DNA of 64,000 bases. Source: Typhlomys cinereus (lineage: Eukaryota; Chordata; Mammalia; Rodentia; Platacanthomyidae). Below, in pieces: positions 24,147 through 36,882 of the stretch; position 1 is the stretch's first letter; each line of letters begins with the position of its first letter. The notes beneath the pieces are model-generated. The model was not told where the DNA came from. It saw nothing but the letters and a program-made list of their open reading frames with translations, and made no database searches. The stretch covers positions 12,711,634 through 12,775,633 of the forward strand of contig JALPQD010000016.1 of the NCBI GenBank assembly GCA_023101885.1, given 5' to 3'. The position numbers were made by a program, and so were the translations under genes.

Positions 24147-24541
24147 CACTGTTCCTCTGTCTGCTACCATGAGACAATTATCAAACAACCAACTTAAGGG
24201 AGAAAGGAAGATGTATGTGACTTACAGCTCTAGAGCAAATACATAGTTCATTTAGGTAGGACTCCCAAAGCAGTAGGTATGGAGAGTGGCAGAACTTAAA
24301 GGAGGCTTAGGTAATTGCATAGACCATGACAGAAATCAAGAGACCAAGAAGCAACTACAAGAGCAGACTACCAGTGGAACCAGGGTGGAGCTAACCAACT
24401 TGAAGGCCTGCCCCCTGTAATATTCCTTCCTCTAATAGGGCTCCACCTCCTAAAGATACCATGATTTTCCCAAACATTAAAAACTGGTAAGGATTCAAAC
24501 ACATGAGCCTGTGAGGGACAACTCATGTTTCAACCATGACA
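24147..24541 (-). mobile_element. MaLR-type solo LTR
   Basis: In reverse complement it begins TGTCATGGTTGAAACATGAG, followed by CAGGCTCATGTGTTTGAA, the same opening as the MaLR LTRs at 41616 and 44981. It then has the GGAGGTGGAGCCCTATTAG block and ends near ...GAACAGTGA. Diverged, with no internal region. Confidence 0.75.
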
Positions 24542-24605
24542 CTGGGCTTTGCCTATTTTTGAGCATTTGCATTCCTCTCTTGAGATCTGTTAAGATGATC
24601 ACACA

Positions 24606-25314
24606 TGCTCTTTTTGCTCGCCAAGGACATTCGCAGTCCAGGGAGGACACACTGCTCTTCAGGTAAATCCCCCCAACTTCCAGGTCACTTGCTCTTCCCA
24701 GCTCCTCCCACCAGCCAGCGGGAGCATCACCCAGTCTGCTCCAGGTTAGGGAGGGCCACTAGGCCCACCACAAGGTCCCAGGTGAAGTGTACCATCATCA
24801 GGGCATCTGCCCTTTCCACATGCCTGGAATGCTCGTGGTCCAGGGATGACACGTTGCTCCTCAGAATTCAACAGAGTCCAAAGAACACCCAAGCAAAGCT
24901 CTAGCAGACAAAGGCCACACATCTGAAATCCTCAATCCAGCCCAAAGATAAGTAAACCCCTTTTTCCCATCCTGTTTCTTTCAATTATAGTCACTGTAGA
25001 TTAACTTTTCCATATAGCCACCCACAAAACATATACAACTTCAGGGACTATACCACTCACCCTCACATATCACCAAGATACTAAATCATAAAAGTGCACT
25101 ACCATACTAATATTCACCCCCTGTCCACAAAACTTAACTTAATTGATGTACTAACAGTCTAATAGCCTCATTTAGGAAATAATAATAACAACAGACAAAC
25201 ATACCCAACTCCAAGGCAAGCACTAGTAATAACTGCCCCAGAGTAGTAATACCAACTAAATCAGTTCAGTCAAAAACACACAGAAACTGAAAGGTCTTAA
25301 GAGACAAAACGACA
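24606..25314 (+). promoter_or_regulatory. L1 5' UTR with monomer-like repeated segments
   Basis: GTCCAGGGAGGACACACTGC at 24636 and its relative starting at 24838 match at 23 of 27 positions, 202 bp apart. This suggests one truncated plus one full promoter monomer, as in mouse-type L1. In such elements the monomers carry the Pol II promoter. Promoter activity here is inferred only from family knowledge. Confidence 0.6.
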
Positions 25315-26352
25315 ATGCCCAAGTCAAAATGCAGATCCATGAGAAACAAAACCCAGGAAGACAAATCTCCCACTGAAAGATTTAACCCCATAATGATGGA
25401 TTCCAACCAGAACAAATTCATAGGTAATAGCCAAGAAAGCCAGACCCAAGATAATGACATTCAAAGTATGATCATTGCCATGATTAATACCATGAAAGAG
25501 GAAATCTGGGAGGAGTTAAACAACCACATCAACTACTTTGAACAAGAACACAACAGACACTTGGAGGAGTCATGAAAAACAGTTCAAGAAACAAAAATAG
25601 ACATAGAGCAGTTAGAACAGTGTCAAGCAGAGTTTAAAATTGAACTAAAAGACAAGTTATCTTCAACGCAGAACTCAACAGAAAGTCTTATAAGCAGAAT
25701 TAACAAAGCAGAAAATAGAATTTCAGATCTTGAAGACAAAGTGGAAAAATTACTAGTTCAATGGTAGAGGTTGTTAAAGCCAAAAAGATACTTGAGAGAA
25801 ATATTCAAGAGTTATGGGACATCCTGAAGAAGCCTAACATGCACATTCATGGAATACCACAATAAGAATCCCAAAATACCACACCTGAGGAAATTTTTCA
25901 AATTATCATAAAGGAAAACTTTCTTCTTCTAAGGAATGAGAGGCCCATCCAAATACAGAGGCATTTCACAACCCAAAAAGATATGACCAAAATATAAATT
26001 CGCCACAGCAAATAAAAGTAAATGCACTCCACAAGACAAAGAAAAGGTGCTGGGAGCTTCAAGGAAAAAAAAAAGTCAAAAGTTAAAATAACAAATGACT
26101 TCTCAATGGAAACAGTAAAAGCAAGAAGAAACCTGGAGAGATGTACTTCAAGTATTGAATGAGCAAAAAAGTCAACCCAGCCTGATATACCATGGGAAAA
26201 CTATCTGTCATGACCAAGGGAGAAAGAAAAGTTTTCCAACACAAAGACAACTTTAAGGCTTACATGTCTACCAAACCAGGCTTTAAAAAATGCTAGAAAT
26301 GAAACTCAAGTTGAAAAAAAAAAAAGAACAAGCATATCCAGGAGGATAGAAG
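25315..26352 (+). pseudogene. L1 ORF1 (RNA-binding chaperone) pseudogene
   Basis: Begins with an ATG and a basic N-terminus (MPKSKCRSMRNKTQ). Residues about 50-140 in the intended frame are charged and heptad-like (EEIWEELNNHI..., then after a stop at 25573-25575 ESLISRINKAENRISDLEDKVEKL), which is the ORF1 coiled coil. Further stops break the following RNA-binding and C-terminal regions. A live ORF1p is a trimeric RNA-binding protein that coats L1 RNA; this copy cannot make one. Confidence 0.85.
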
Positions 26353-26426
26353 GGAAGTATAATACCACCAAAACCTAAAAGTCAAATAATACACTTATGA
26401 AAGCCACTAACCATAAAAAGTGTCAG

Positions 26427-29400
26427 GAATTAAAAATAATTTCTCCATTATAACATTAAATGGAATTAACTCACAAAACAAGAGACACAGATTACAATCT
26501 TGGATTAGAAATCACACCCATCTGCTGCTTTCAGAAATTCATCTTGCCACAAAAGATAGGCATATCCTAAAAATAAAAAACTGGTCAAAAATTCTGCAAT
26601 GGAATGGAAAAATGAAAAAATTCTAATGGAACCAGGAAACAGGCAGGGGTAGCCATTATGCTGTCAGACAAAGTGGACTTCAAACCAAAAAAATCATAAG
26701 AGACACAGATGGATACAACATTTTAGTCACAGGAACAATTCACCAGGAAGACTTTACAATACTAAACATATATGCACCTAATACGGGCTCCTCCACATTC
26801 ATTCAACAAACCCTACAGAGACTAAAGCGAGAAATCAATCACAAAATGATAATTTTTGGGATTTTGATACCGCCCTCTCAACATGGGATAGATCAACAGG
26901 TCAAAAACTCAACAGAGACGCATTGGAACTTAGTCAAACTCTTATTGAAATGGACCTTACAGATCTCTATCAAACTTTTCATCCACACACCAAAGAATAC
27001 ACATTTTTCTCAGCAGCACATGGAACTTTCTCCAAAATAGACCACATATTGGGCCACAAAATGAATCTCTGCATATACAGGAATGTTGAAATTCTATCCT
27101 GTACTCTATCAGCCCACCATGGCCTAAAGCTTGATACCCACTACACAACAAACAACAGAAAATACGCTAACTCCTGGAAAGTTAACACTATGATGCTGAA
27201 TGAGAATTCGATTCAGGAAGAACTTATAAAGGAAATTCAAGATTTACTAGAAGTGAATGATAATGAAAATACAACTTATCAAAATCTTTAGGACACAATG
27301 AAAACTGTCCTAAGAGGTAAGTTCATAGCTCTTAATGACTACACAAAAAAATAGAAACATTACAAATAAATAACTTAACAAGGCAGCTTAATGCTTTAGA
27401 GACACAAGAGGAATCCAATCCCCAAAACAGTAGAAGACGGGAGATTAGCAAAATCAGGGGAGAAATATCCGAAATTGAGATAAGGAAGACGATACAGACA
27501 ACCAACCAGTCAAAAAGCTGATTCTTTGAAAAAATCAATAAGATCGATACATCCCAAGCTAAATTAACCAAAAACAAGAGAGAAAGCACAAATTAACAAA
27601 ACTAGAAATGAAAATGAAGTTATCACTACTGATACCCAAGAAATCCAGAGAATTATAACTTCATAGTTCGAAAACTTATACTCTGTGAAATTTGACAACA
27701 CAAAAGAGATAGATGAATACCTAAATTGAATCAGGAAGTTTTGAATCATTTAAATATGTCATAACATATGAAGAAATTGATGAAGTAAACTGGAATTTTC
27801 CCACCAAAAATGTCCTGGACCAGATAGATCCAGCACAGAGTTCTACCAGACATTAAGGAGCTAATAACACCAATACTCCTTAAACTGTTCCATCAAATAA
27901 CAAAGGAAGGAACACTACCAAATTCTTTCTATGAAGCTAATATTCTCTTAATTCCAAAACCTAATAAAGATGCACTTAAAAAAGAAAACTATAGGCCAAT
28001 CTCTCTGATGAACACAGACGCAAAGATTCTCAACAAAGTCTTAGCAAATCAGATTCAAAAACACATCAAAAAGATCATTCACGGGGACCAAGTAGGCTTT
28101 ATCCCAGGCATACAAGGTTGGTTCAACATACACAAATCAATAAATGTAATTCACCATGTAAACGAGTCCAAAATCCAAAACCACATGATACTCTCGATAG
28201 ATGCAGAAAAAGTTTTTGACAAGATCCAATAGCCTGTTACAATCAAAATTCTAGATACAGTTGGAATGGAAGGAACCTTTATCAATATAATAAAAGCTGT
28301 GCACAACAAGTGAACAGCAAGGATTATATGCAATGGGGAAAACTTGAAGCATTCTTGTTTCAATCAGGAACTAGACAAGGCTGTCCACTCTCACCACTTT
28401 TATTCAATATTGTATTTAAAGTCTTAGCTGAAGCCATAATCCATAAAAGGTTTCAAATCGGCAAGGAAAAAGTCAAATTATCTCTATTTGCAGATGACAT
28501 GAATTTATATTTGAGTGATCCCAAAAATTCCACTAGGAAATTCCTGGAACTAACACAGAAGTTCAGCATGGTGGCAGGATACAAAATAAACATACAAAAA
28601 TTGGTGGCCTTCCTACATGCCCAGGATGAAAGAAGTGAAAAAGCCTTGAGAGAAACAATCCCATTTACTGTAGCCCCTAAAAAAATGTAATACCTTGGTA
28701 TAAACCTAACCAAGGAAGTAAGTGACCTTTACAATGAAAACTTTAAAACCCTAAAGAAAGAAATTGCAGAAGACACTAAGATCTCCCATGTTCCTGGATT
28801 GGCAGAATCAATATCTTCACAATGACCATTCTACCAAAGGCAACGTACAGATTCAATGCTATACCAATCAAAATCCCAAAGCAATTCTTTGAAGAAATTG
28901 ACCAAAAGATCTCAAAATTCATATGGACGCACAAAAGTCCCAGGATAGCAAAAGCAATCCTGAGTAACAAAAACACTGCTGGGGATATCACCATACCAAA
29001 CCTTAGTCTATACTACAAATCCATTGTTATAAAAACAGCCTGGAACTGGCTCCAAAATAGACACACAGATCAATGGATAAGGGATGAAGACCCAGATATA
29101 TGCCCACACAACTACAGCCATTTGATCTTTGACAAAGGGGCCCAAACAATACAATGGAAAAAGAACAGCATCTTCAACAAATGGTGCTGACAAAACTGGA
29201 TCTCCACATGCAGAAGATTAAAACTGGACCCATACTTGTCACCATGTACAAGAATTAATTCCAAATGGATTAAGGACCTCAATATAAGGCAAGAGACTAT
29301 AAAACCTTAGTTGAAAGGGTAGGGAACTCTCTTGAGCTGATTGGACTATGCCAATAGTTCCTAAACGGAAATCCAATAGCACAGTCACATGGGATCTTAT

Positions 29401-30150
29401 GAAATTAAAGAGCTTCTGTTCAAATAATGAGATTATAACTTGAGCACAAAAGCAACCCACAGAATGGGAGAAAATCTTCACTAACCTCATATCTGATAGA
29501 GCTCTATTATACAGAGTGCACAAAGTATTTATAAAATTAAACACCAAGGAAACAAATGGTCCAATTACAAAATGGGCCTTGGAACTCAAAAGAAACTTTA
29601 CCAGGGATGAAATTGAAATGTCTAACAAATACCTTAAAAAAATGCTGCACGTCCTTAGACACCAGGAAACTGCAAATCAAAACCTCCCTGAGATATCCTC
29701 TTACCCTTGTTAGGATGGCAAAAATCCACAATACAAACAACACCAAATGCTGGAGAGGATGTGGAGAGAAGAGAACTCTCCTACATTGCTCGTGGGCATC
29801 CAGGCTCATACAACCATTCTGGTGAGCTGTCTGGCGATTCTTAAAGAAGTTAAAGACCCTGCTATTCCACTTTTGGGAATAACCCCCATACAGCAAAAAT
29901 TCACCTTGATAGCACAAACACGACCATGTTCATAACAGCACAGTCATGGAATCAACCCAAATGCCCAACAGTTGACGAATGGATAACGAAAATGTGGTAC
30001 ATTTATACAATGGAATACTACTCAGCCATTAAAAAAGATGAATTAATGAAATTTGCTGGGAAATGGATGGAATTAGAAAAAAATTATAATGAGTGAAGTG
30101 TCCCAGACACAGAAAATTATGCATCACATGCATTCCCTAATAGGTGGATA
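26427..30150 (+). pseudogene. L1 ORF2 (endonuclease / reverse transcriptase) pseudogene
   Basis: Domain order is intact but broken by many stops and shifts. The endonuclease N-terminus lies at 26430-26620 (IITLNGINSQNKRHRLQSW...LSEIHL), with more endonuclease sequence in the piece at 26923-27291 (HHGLKLD). Reverse-transcriptase blocks are at 28008-28232 ([33 protein letters not shown]) and 28310-28690 (GTRQGCPLSPLLFNIV, the FADD active-site motif at 28487-28498, and RSEKALRETIPF). The C-terminal part is at 28822-29935. The approximate length fits a normal ORF2 of about 1,240-1,280 codons. Confidence 0.9.
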
Positions 30151-30509
30151 CCATACCAAACCCACTTAGTGACACACTCAAAGATAAATCTCTGTAATAC
30201 CTATAGTAATTGCAAAGATTATAAACAGGAAGTTAGGGGAAGGAGGGCCTCACCAGACAAGGAGAGAGCTGATCATATTACAGCAGAGAAATAGGCCACC
30301 AATAAGTATTGCAAGTAAGTAGTGAGACATCTGGTTATGATCAGAGACTTTATTTCCTGGTCACTTGCAACTGATGGGGTTTCATCTCACCAATCAGGGA
30401 GGGCATAGAGTGTGGCAGATAGATGGTAACCATCCTGCAAATGGGAGATTGACACCCCCCCCCACTGCAGTCTCCTACTGTTATTCCATCTACCTTTGGA
30501 TCTACTCTT

Positions 30510-30752
30510 TTTTTAAATTTTTATTATTTATTAAATTGTGTGTGTATGTGTAGAACCAAGGGTGAATTCAGGAATCATCGTGGACCGCTTCTACCTCCTC
30601 TCTGCCCCGGGATTCACAGGCTCCGCCCACTAGGACCAGAAGCGCAGGCCACCCCGGCTTCAGTCGGTGTTTGTATGTGGGATCTAGGATCCGAACCCAG
30701 GATCCTCTACCTGCAAGGCAGAGGCTTAACCCCTGAGTCATCTCTCCAGCCC
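30510..30752 (-). mobile_element. Young B2-like SINE, copy 2, inside the L1 3' UTR
   Basis: Minus-strand copy of the same family as 21291-21571, with its head at the right (GGCTGGAGAGATGACTCAGG in reverse complement), tail at the left, and a short (TG) stretch. A perfect 13-bp target duplication TGGATCTACTCTT lies at 30497-30509 and 30753-30765. It must post-date the L1 it interrupts. Confidence 0.93.
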
Positions 30753-31463
30753 TGGATCTACTCTTATAGTAAGACTATTTTAACAGCCTTTTATCTCTGG
30801 CTAGGAGGTGACATCCAATATTCATCAGGATAGAGCCAAGGGTGGTGCAGGAACAGCAAAACTGGAAAAAAAAAAAAAAAAACAAACCATAATTCAGAAC
30901 ATCATAGACCCTACATTAATCACCTGGAACCAGGCCAGCCTAATATCTCCCCATCTTAAAACTCAGGGAAATTTGCAGAAGAGGGGGAGATAAGATTGTA
31001 GAGCCTAAAGATGGGGAAGAGCAACGATATGCAACATACTCCACACAAGTTAGGGCCTAAGTAATTATAATAAGACTTTGCATGACTTGTGCAATGACTG
31101 ACATATCATTGACCCCCCAAAGTCTAGCATGGATCACAGGCACTAGGATCCTTAGAGGCAAAGGATTAACAGCCACAATAGTGTTCCTATATTATAAAGA
31201 GGAACACAAGAAAGAGCTCCAGGCAATGCTACTGATTCCTTACACCTCATCAGAGAGGAGGACCCAGAGGGAAGTTTGACAGTGCAAACTAAAGGATGCT
31301 CCAGGGATGTGGGGGGGTCACTGGGAGATAGGGAGGGAGAGGGGGAAAGGAAGTGAAAAAGGGGGGGAGGGAGTAAGAAGATCCAGGGAGGGGTAGAGGG
31401 AGGGAGGGGACTGGCGTACCTATTAAGTTTATATGAGTGGAAAAAAAATAAGATGATCACACA

Positions 31464-32264
31464 CAGAAAATAAAAACAGCATTAATATATATCCAGAGAC
31501 ATAAATTCCAAGTCTTCTGCATTTGTGTTTGTGTTTGCATTTACTTCCTCAAATATTTACAGTTATTACCCTGGGCAAACTATGTCCCAGCTCATCGCAG
31601 TTCTTCACTAGCCATTCTGGAAAGATCAGATTAGACAGGATGACAACTGATGTTTGTTCCATCTCTAAACTCTATTGACAAGATGAAAAGTTAAACATAT
31701 AAATATCATTTCATGATCCAATATCAATTATGCTTACCACATATGTTAATTTATTAATACTTGAGTTCATTAGTAATTGCTATAATTAATTAGTACAACA
31801 CAGATTATGAACTTGTACCAAATTTTGTTTGGTTTTGTTTTACAAATTTGAAATAAATCAGATCTTCCACTAGTTAATATTCTGTTGCATGTCTTTTTCT
31901 TACTACTGCCTAATGAAAAACAGCTAATTAATATGCCCCTAATAACTTTCTGGACCATATCCTTGGCACCTAAAATCAACACTCATAAGCATCTGGAACC
32001 ATAATGCATGGGCATGCCTGTGACTTCCAATCTTCAGGGAGGGCAGTGAATTACATATAATATCTAATGAATTATTCATAATGCTAAGACAAGAGCTGAA
32101 ACCTGCATATCGGCTGTGAGCAAGAAAGAATGAACTGTGATAGCACTTGGATCAGTGGGCAAATCTGGTTGGCAAGTCCACTTTTCAGTTTAAAATTCCT
32201 TGCAAGCAATGTGTGACTTATTTAAGCTTTAATCTCTTCAGAAAAAAAAAAAGGAGAAAAACAA
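31464..32264. other. Unique AT-rich DNA
   Basis: Nothing recognised. Confidence 0.5.
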
Positions 32265-32590
32265 AGGCCTTCCATCTCAGTCTACTGAGGCTGGTATAAG
32301 TAAATACCGTAAACTGAGCAACTTACAAACGATGGAATTTTATTTTCTTTATTTTGGCAGCCAGGAAGTCCAAGATTCAGAGTAGAGCAAGAAGGGCCCT
32401 CTTTCTGGTTTGCACACAAGGGTCTGTAAATGTGTTCTTACATGGTAGAAACAGTGAATGAGCATGCTTAAGCATATTTTGTTGCAGCGTCATCTCCTTC
32501 ATTATCACACTGCTTAATTGTAGCATATTTAGGATTTCAAGTAAGAATCCTGGTGACACTAATGTTCATATTATGACACCATATCGGCCG
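32265..32590 (-). mobile_element. LTR-like old repeat, probably MaLR-related
   Basis: CAGTCTACTGAGGCTGGTAT...TAAATACCGTAAACTGAGCAACTTACAAACGATGGAA followed by GGCAGCCAGGAAGTCCAAGA follows a common mammalian LTR order in reverse. Strongly diverged, so family assignment is tentative. Confidence 0.45.
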
Positions 32591-32640
32591 AATTCCTGTG
32601 AATCATGCGGATTGTAAAAATACCTTTTCTTTGTTTTTTC

Positions 32641-32643
<3 letters not shown>

Positions 32644-32692
<49 letters not shown>

Positions 32693-32706
32693 TGCGTGTG
32701 TGTGTA
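32644..32706. repeat. (GT)n microsatellite
   Basis: Long GT run with a few interruptions. Confidence 0.96.
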
Positions 32707-32714
32707 TTATTGTT

Positions 32715-32815
32715 GAGCAGTGTTTTGCTGTGTAGTCCAACAAGCTGTCCTTGAACCTCAGGTTGTCTTGCTTCAGATTCCTAAATTCTAGGATTAGGTG
32801 CACTTAGTACTACTA
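32715..32815 (-). mobile_element. B1 SINE fragment
   Basis: TGTGTAGTCCAACAAGCTGTCCTTGAACCTCAGG, then CTTCAGATTCCTAAATTCTAGGATTAGGTG: a decayed B1 in reverse. Confidence 0.6.
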
Positions 32816-32829
32816 CATTCTGTGTTTTT

Positions 32830-34894
32830 TTTTTTCATCACATTTTTCTCTCATTCTATCTAACAAGATTTTTTCCTGAACCCAACAGATGGTCAATGAC
32901 CACTTATGTCCTAAAGTTTAGATAGATTCTTAAAAATGAAATTGTCATTATTTTTTATTGCAAGCGATATATAAAGCAAATCTAAAATAGAAAACTCCAT
33001 CCTGACTGTAAAGTTCCCCACAAGATGGAAAACATGCTTAGGACAGATGCTTTGTTGCATCTTTGTTTCCTTCTTTAACATGATGTACCTGCTCTTTCCA
33101 CTAGGCTCAGCGATCTTCTTAAGCTTTCCTGGCACAATGCAAAGAGAGCTGGACACTTGTGTCAACTGACTATGCAGCAGAGCACGAAATACGAAAGCTT
33201 ATTTACTTAGTGGAGTTTATTTTCTAGTAGCACTCATGATAAGTAGACACCAAATAACTGATATTATTGCTACACTAAGTACTGAAAGTAAATTTAAAAG
33301 GTCTACTCTTCATCTTCCTTAGCCTTTCCCTTAATATTCTGTGTCTTCTCTAATAAACCATTTCATTCATGCTTACTGCTTTATAATGAACTTTCTTTTC
33401 TAAGCATATTTATTGGTGTTCAGATTTATTAAAATATACTCTAACTATTCTTAAATATGTATACACATCTTGCTACTGATTTTTCTTATATCTGTTTGTT
33501 TGGATCACTCACTGTACCATGATATGGGAATGTAAGTGTATGCTAGTAAAGTCTGACGCCTATTCTTGTCTTCTGAATTGTACAGTTTGTGTAAACACCT
33601 ACTTAGTCATAAAGTAACACTTCCTCCAGACATTTATCCTGATCTCATTTCTTACATCAGAAGAGTCAAACATTAGTCCTTTGTTTTCCAATGAACTTCT
33701 GAATTCAGCAGACAATGATCTTATGGGAAAAAATTTGTTTTTCTACATCCAAGTTGACTATATGTCCTAAAGATTCCATTCACCCCTCTAGAGACAGTGC
33801 CATAATGATGTTTATGAAATTACCTTTGACTGACTGGTAAAGGGAGTTGATATTTTGTGATCTGGTAAAGTGTTACTGGCCTTATGCTTCTCTACTGTTT
33901 TTGTCAATCATAAATCTAAGTTGCACATTGTCTTCAAAATTTCACACCAGATATTCTTTCCAGTATATGCTCCGTGTACTTTGTCTAGGCAAACCCATTT
34001 CTTTATTCCACACCTGCCTTTGGAAGTTGATTGTGTTCATTTCATCTGGAATAATGGCCCCTTAATATTTATCACAATCTCAGGGGCTCATTTTTTCAGT
34101 TTTGTTTGCAGTGCCACCTGTGGAATTCTAACTCACCAGGATAATTCTGTGTGTCCATGCATCTACCTGGGATTTCCTTTTTCCCAAGAATGAAGAGCAA
34201 GAGGACCTGATTCTCCCTGAATCTGTGGATGGTGAAAGAAGTTGAAATCTGAAATTGAGTTTTCAGTGTCAGAAACTTTACTTTTTCTCTGGAGACTCAG
34301 TGAAATCAGAAAAGTGTCAAATTTAATAATTCTTTGGCCATATTGCCAAAAAAACAATGTTTTTTTAAGGAAGGCAAGAATTTTATAAATAGAAGTGCTC
34401 TTTTTAGTTCCATGTAATTAGAAATATTTTGTTTTTCCTCACCCAAAACAATCTCTTTAAGATGGCTGTTTATTATTTTTCCCTGGGTAAGAGTAACCCA
34501 AGGGTAACAGGTAACTCTGACTGGTGCTGTACCATTAAAATATGAAACATAAATGTTCATTTTGTGTCATGAACTTCCTGTTCTGTATCCTTCCTAAGCT
34601 GCAAAACTAGGAGTAAACATGTTCTTAATCAAAACTGATTCCCAAGTTCTATTGTTCAGTAAAGAAGGATAGTCACAAAGGCTGTACATAAAATATTCAT
34701 ATAAAAGAGTAGGAGCAACATGTTTGTTGTACCTACTTGATTTTCTTTGAAACATGCTCAGTAAATCAAGAGCTGTGGTTACTACCTGAAAACTAGATAT
34801 CTGGAATGCAGAGGTAGGAAACAAATATTGTTTCTGCAAAATATTCATTAAATTTCAATGTACTATTTATTTGATAGAAAGAGGGTCTCACATG
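32830..34894. other. Unique AT-rich DNA
   Basis: No repeat or gene recognised. Frames at 33870-34193 and 34163-34848 have no protein family likeness. Confidence 0.5.
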
Positions 34895-35035
34895 TATATT
34901 TAGGGTAGTGTCAGAGGACAACTTTCAGAAGTCAGTTGCTTCCTTCACCATATAAGTTTCTGAGGATCAAACTCAGATCCCCGCTTTTCTGGGCATATAC
35001 CTTAAATGCCAAACTCTCTTACTGACCTCAACCTT
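34895..35035 (-). mobile_element. B3-like tRNA-derived SINE fragment
   Basis: GTGTCAGAGGACAACTTTCAGAAGTCAGTT and TTCTGAGGATCAAACTCAGATC, then a decayed tRNA-like head near 35000-35035. Confidence 0.65.
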
Positions 35036-35232
35036 TTGACCTTGATAAGTTGTGAAGCATGAGGTTATTTTTTTGCCGTGTATTCAAAAATAGAATTTAC
35101 AATGAAATTGATGTGTGGGTTATGTTTTTTTTACTCAGTTGATAAAATGTAACCATGAGACCCTGAGTTGAACAACCAGAACCTACTTTAAAAATGCTGA
35201 GTGCAGTGGTGCATACGTGTAACACCAGATAT

Positions 35233-35308
35233 GAAGAAGAGGAAGAACGCACACGCCTGGTGCATCTCAGATAGAAGAAGAGGAAGAACGCACGCGCCTG
35301 GTGCATCT
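35233..35308. repeat. Tandem duplication, 41-bp period
   Basis: 35233-35267 and 35274-35308 are identical except for one base (CACACGCC against CACGCGCC). Confidence 0.9.
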
Positions 35309-35422
35309 GTCCACCATCAAACCTGCTTGGAGATTCCAGACCAATGAAAGACTCTGTCTAATAAAAGAAAAGGAAGGTGAGATCTGAGGAACAACATCCA
35401 AGGTTGTCCTCCAGGTCCTCTG

Positions 35423-35424
<2 letters not shown>

Positions 35425-35473
<49 letters not shown>
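35425..35473. repeat. (CA)n microsatellite
   Basis: About 24 CA units, tail of the SINE. Confidence 0.96.
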
Positions 35474-35474
<1 letters not shown>

Positions 35475-36870
35475 CTCTGTTTCAGACTTCTTTAATTAAT
35501 CCTATCCAGCAAAATGTCACAGAAAAATGCACAAAGTACTTTTTAAAAATGTTTTAATCTGTTTATTCATCACTTAAGGGTACGTTAGAGAGACTAGGAA
35601 TCTGGTCTTTATTTTCTTACTAACAGATGTTGATACTAAGAAACATGTAATTGAGCACTTTGGGGCAATTATTTTTAAAATATAATGCTCACCTTTCCAA
35701 TAACTTTCCATGTGGTTTCTCAAAATTAAGACACACTTCATGTTGAGTCATCAAACAGTCTCATTCCTTTTCCTTTGAGACAATCCTACCCAAAATAAGT
35801 TCTGTTTTAAATTGCCAAACCTGCACAAAGAGGAAGAATGTCAGGCTTCTTGCATATTCAAAACCGGCTGTCACCAGGTTGGAGCAGCTTTCTGAGGTTT
35901 TTTTAAGCCTGTTTTCTGTGCTTCTTCTTCTTACATCCAGGTGATTATTGCATTCATAAAGCACAGTTTTTCCTTTTTTTCAATAACCTAAAGAACCTTA
36001 AAGTACATCCATATTGGTTAAGATTTTAAAAGATAATTTAAATACAGCAATTACTAGGTTTCACCAAATGTGCTATGATGCTCTATTTGAGACATTTTTT
36101 GTCTTTATCTCTGTTGTTTACTCCACCTACCATACCTTGCTTCACCCACCCAAACCCATCACCTCTTTTTAGTTTCTTTTTATCCTTCCAGAGTCATCTC
36201 ATCACTTTGTCTTTGAAACCTGATTCTGTTTTTCATTGTGACTGCTTTGAACATTATGAAAATCTCTCTTAAGACAATCATGTCTTAAATCAAGTATTCT
36301 ACCATCCCTTAGATCAATAGACTAATGTTGTTCATAAATTGCTATGAGTACTCACATAGGGTTAAAACTATGTTTTGCAAGTCTGTCTGGTGCAAAATTT
36401 CTGTCAATGATAGAATCAAAATTTATGGTGAACTGGCTAAAATGGACTTTTAGAGCAATTTTAGGTTAGTAATCTCACTACTAAACAGGCATAATACTGA
36501 GTAAATGCTGTATGCATTGTGAACCCCAGGGGAAAAAAATGAATGTACTAAGTGGAAGGTCATGGGACTATAATTAGGTGGAGTGGTATAGTCCTTTCAT
36601 TACAATACTTGTGTGGCTTCAAAATTCACCTGTGATGCACAAGACCCAGTCTCAAAAACAATTATAAATAAATAAGAAATCAAGCATGGAATCATCTGAA
36701 AGATTATATCTAATATGTTTCTCAAATTGACCCCCATACTACACATGTCTTTATTAGTTAAGTCTGGATAGCAATATTTTAGGTTTATCTTGACTGTGGA
36801 GTTATAATTGTCTACTAATGAGATTATTGGATTTTGGGTACTTACTGAAGGGTCTATAACATAATATACA
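35475..36870. other. Unique AT-rich DNA
   Basis: No gene. A weak B1-like stretch may lie at 36585-36665, not called. Confidence 0.5.
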
Positions 36871-36882
36871 TTAAAAACTTTA

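Larger units (their letters stand above)
24606..31448 (+). mobile_element. Full-length-like LINE-1 with 5' UTR, decayed ORF1 and ORF2, 3' UTR
   Basis: Sense L1 of about 6.8 kb including a nested SINE (30510-30752). It has a perfect 15-bp target duplication, TAAGATGATCACACA, at 24591-24605 and 31449-31463, so both ends are defined. Order: 5' UTR (24606-25314) with two related segments about 202 bp apart, ORF1 (from 25315), ORF2 (about 26427-30150), and 3' UTR with G-rich tract (31300-31430) and A-rich tail. Many stops and frameshifts make it inactive. Target-primed insertion is supported by the A-rich tail and the duplication. Confidence 0.95.
35125..35474 (+). mobile_element. Composite B3-type SINE with internal tandem duplication
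   Basis: Body blocks ...GTGCATACGTGTAACACCAG, ...GAGATTCCAGACCAATGAAAGACTCTGTCT and GAGGAACAACATCCAAGGTTGTCCTCCAGGTCC lead into a (CA)n tail at 35425-35473. The 41-bp period repeat at 35233-35308 is inside it. Confidence 0.65.

Noticed and set aside
33847..34193. 107-codon plus-strand frame
   Set aside because: Overlapping frames in the same region and no protein features; AT-rich unique DNA yields such frames by chance.
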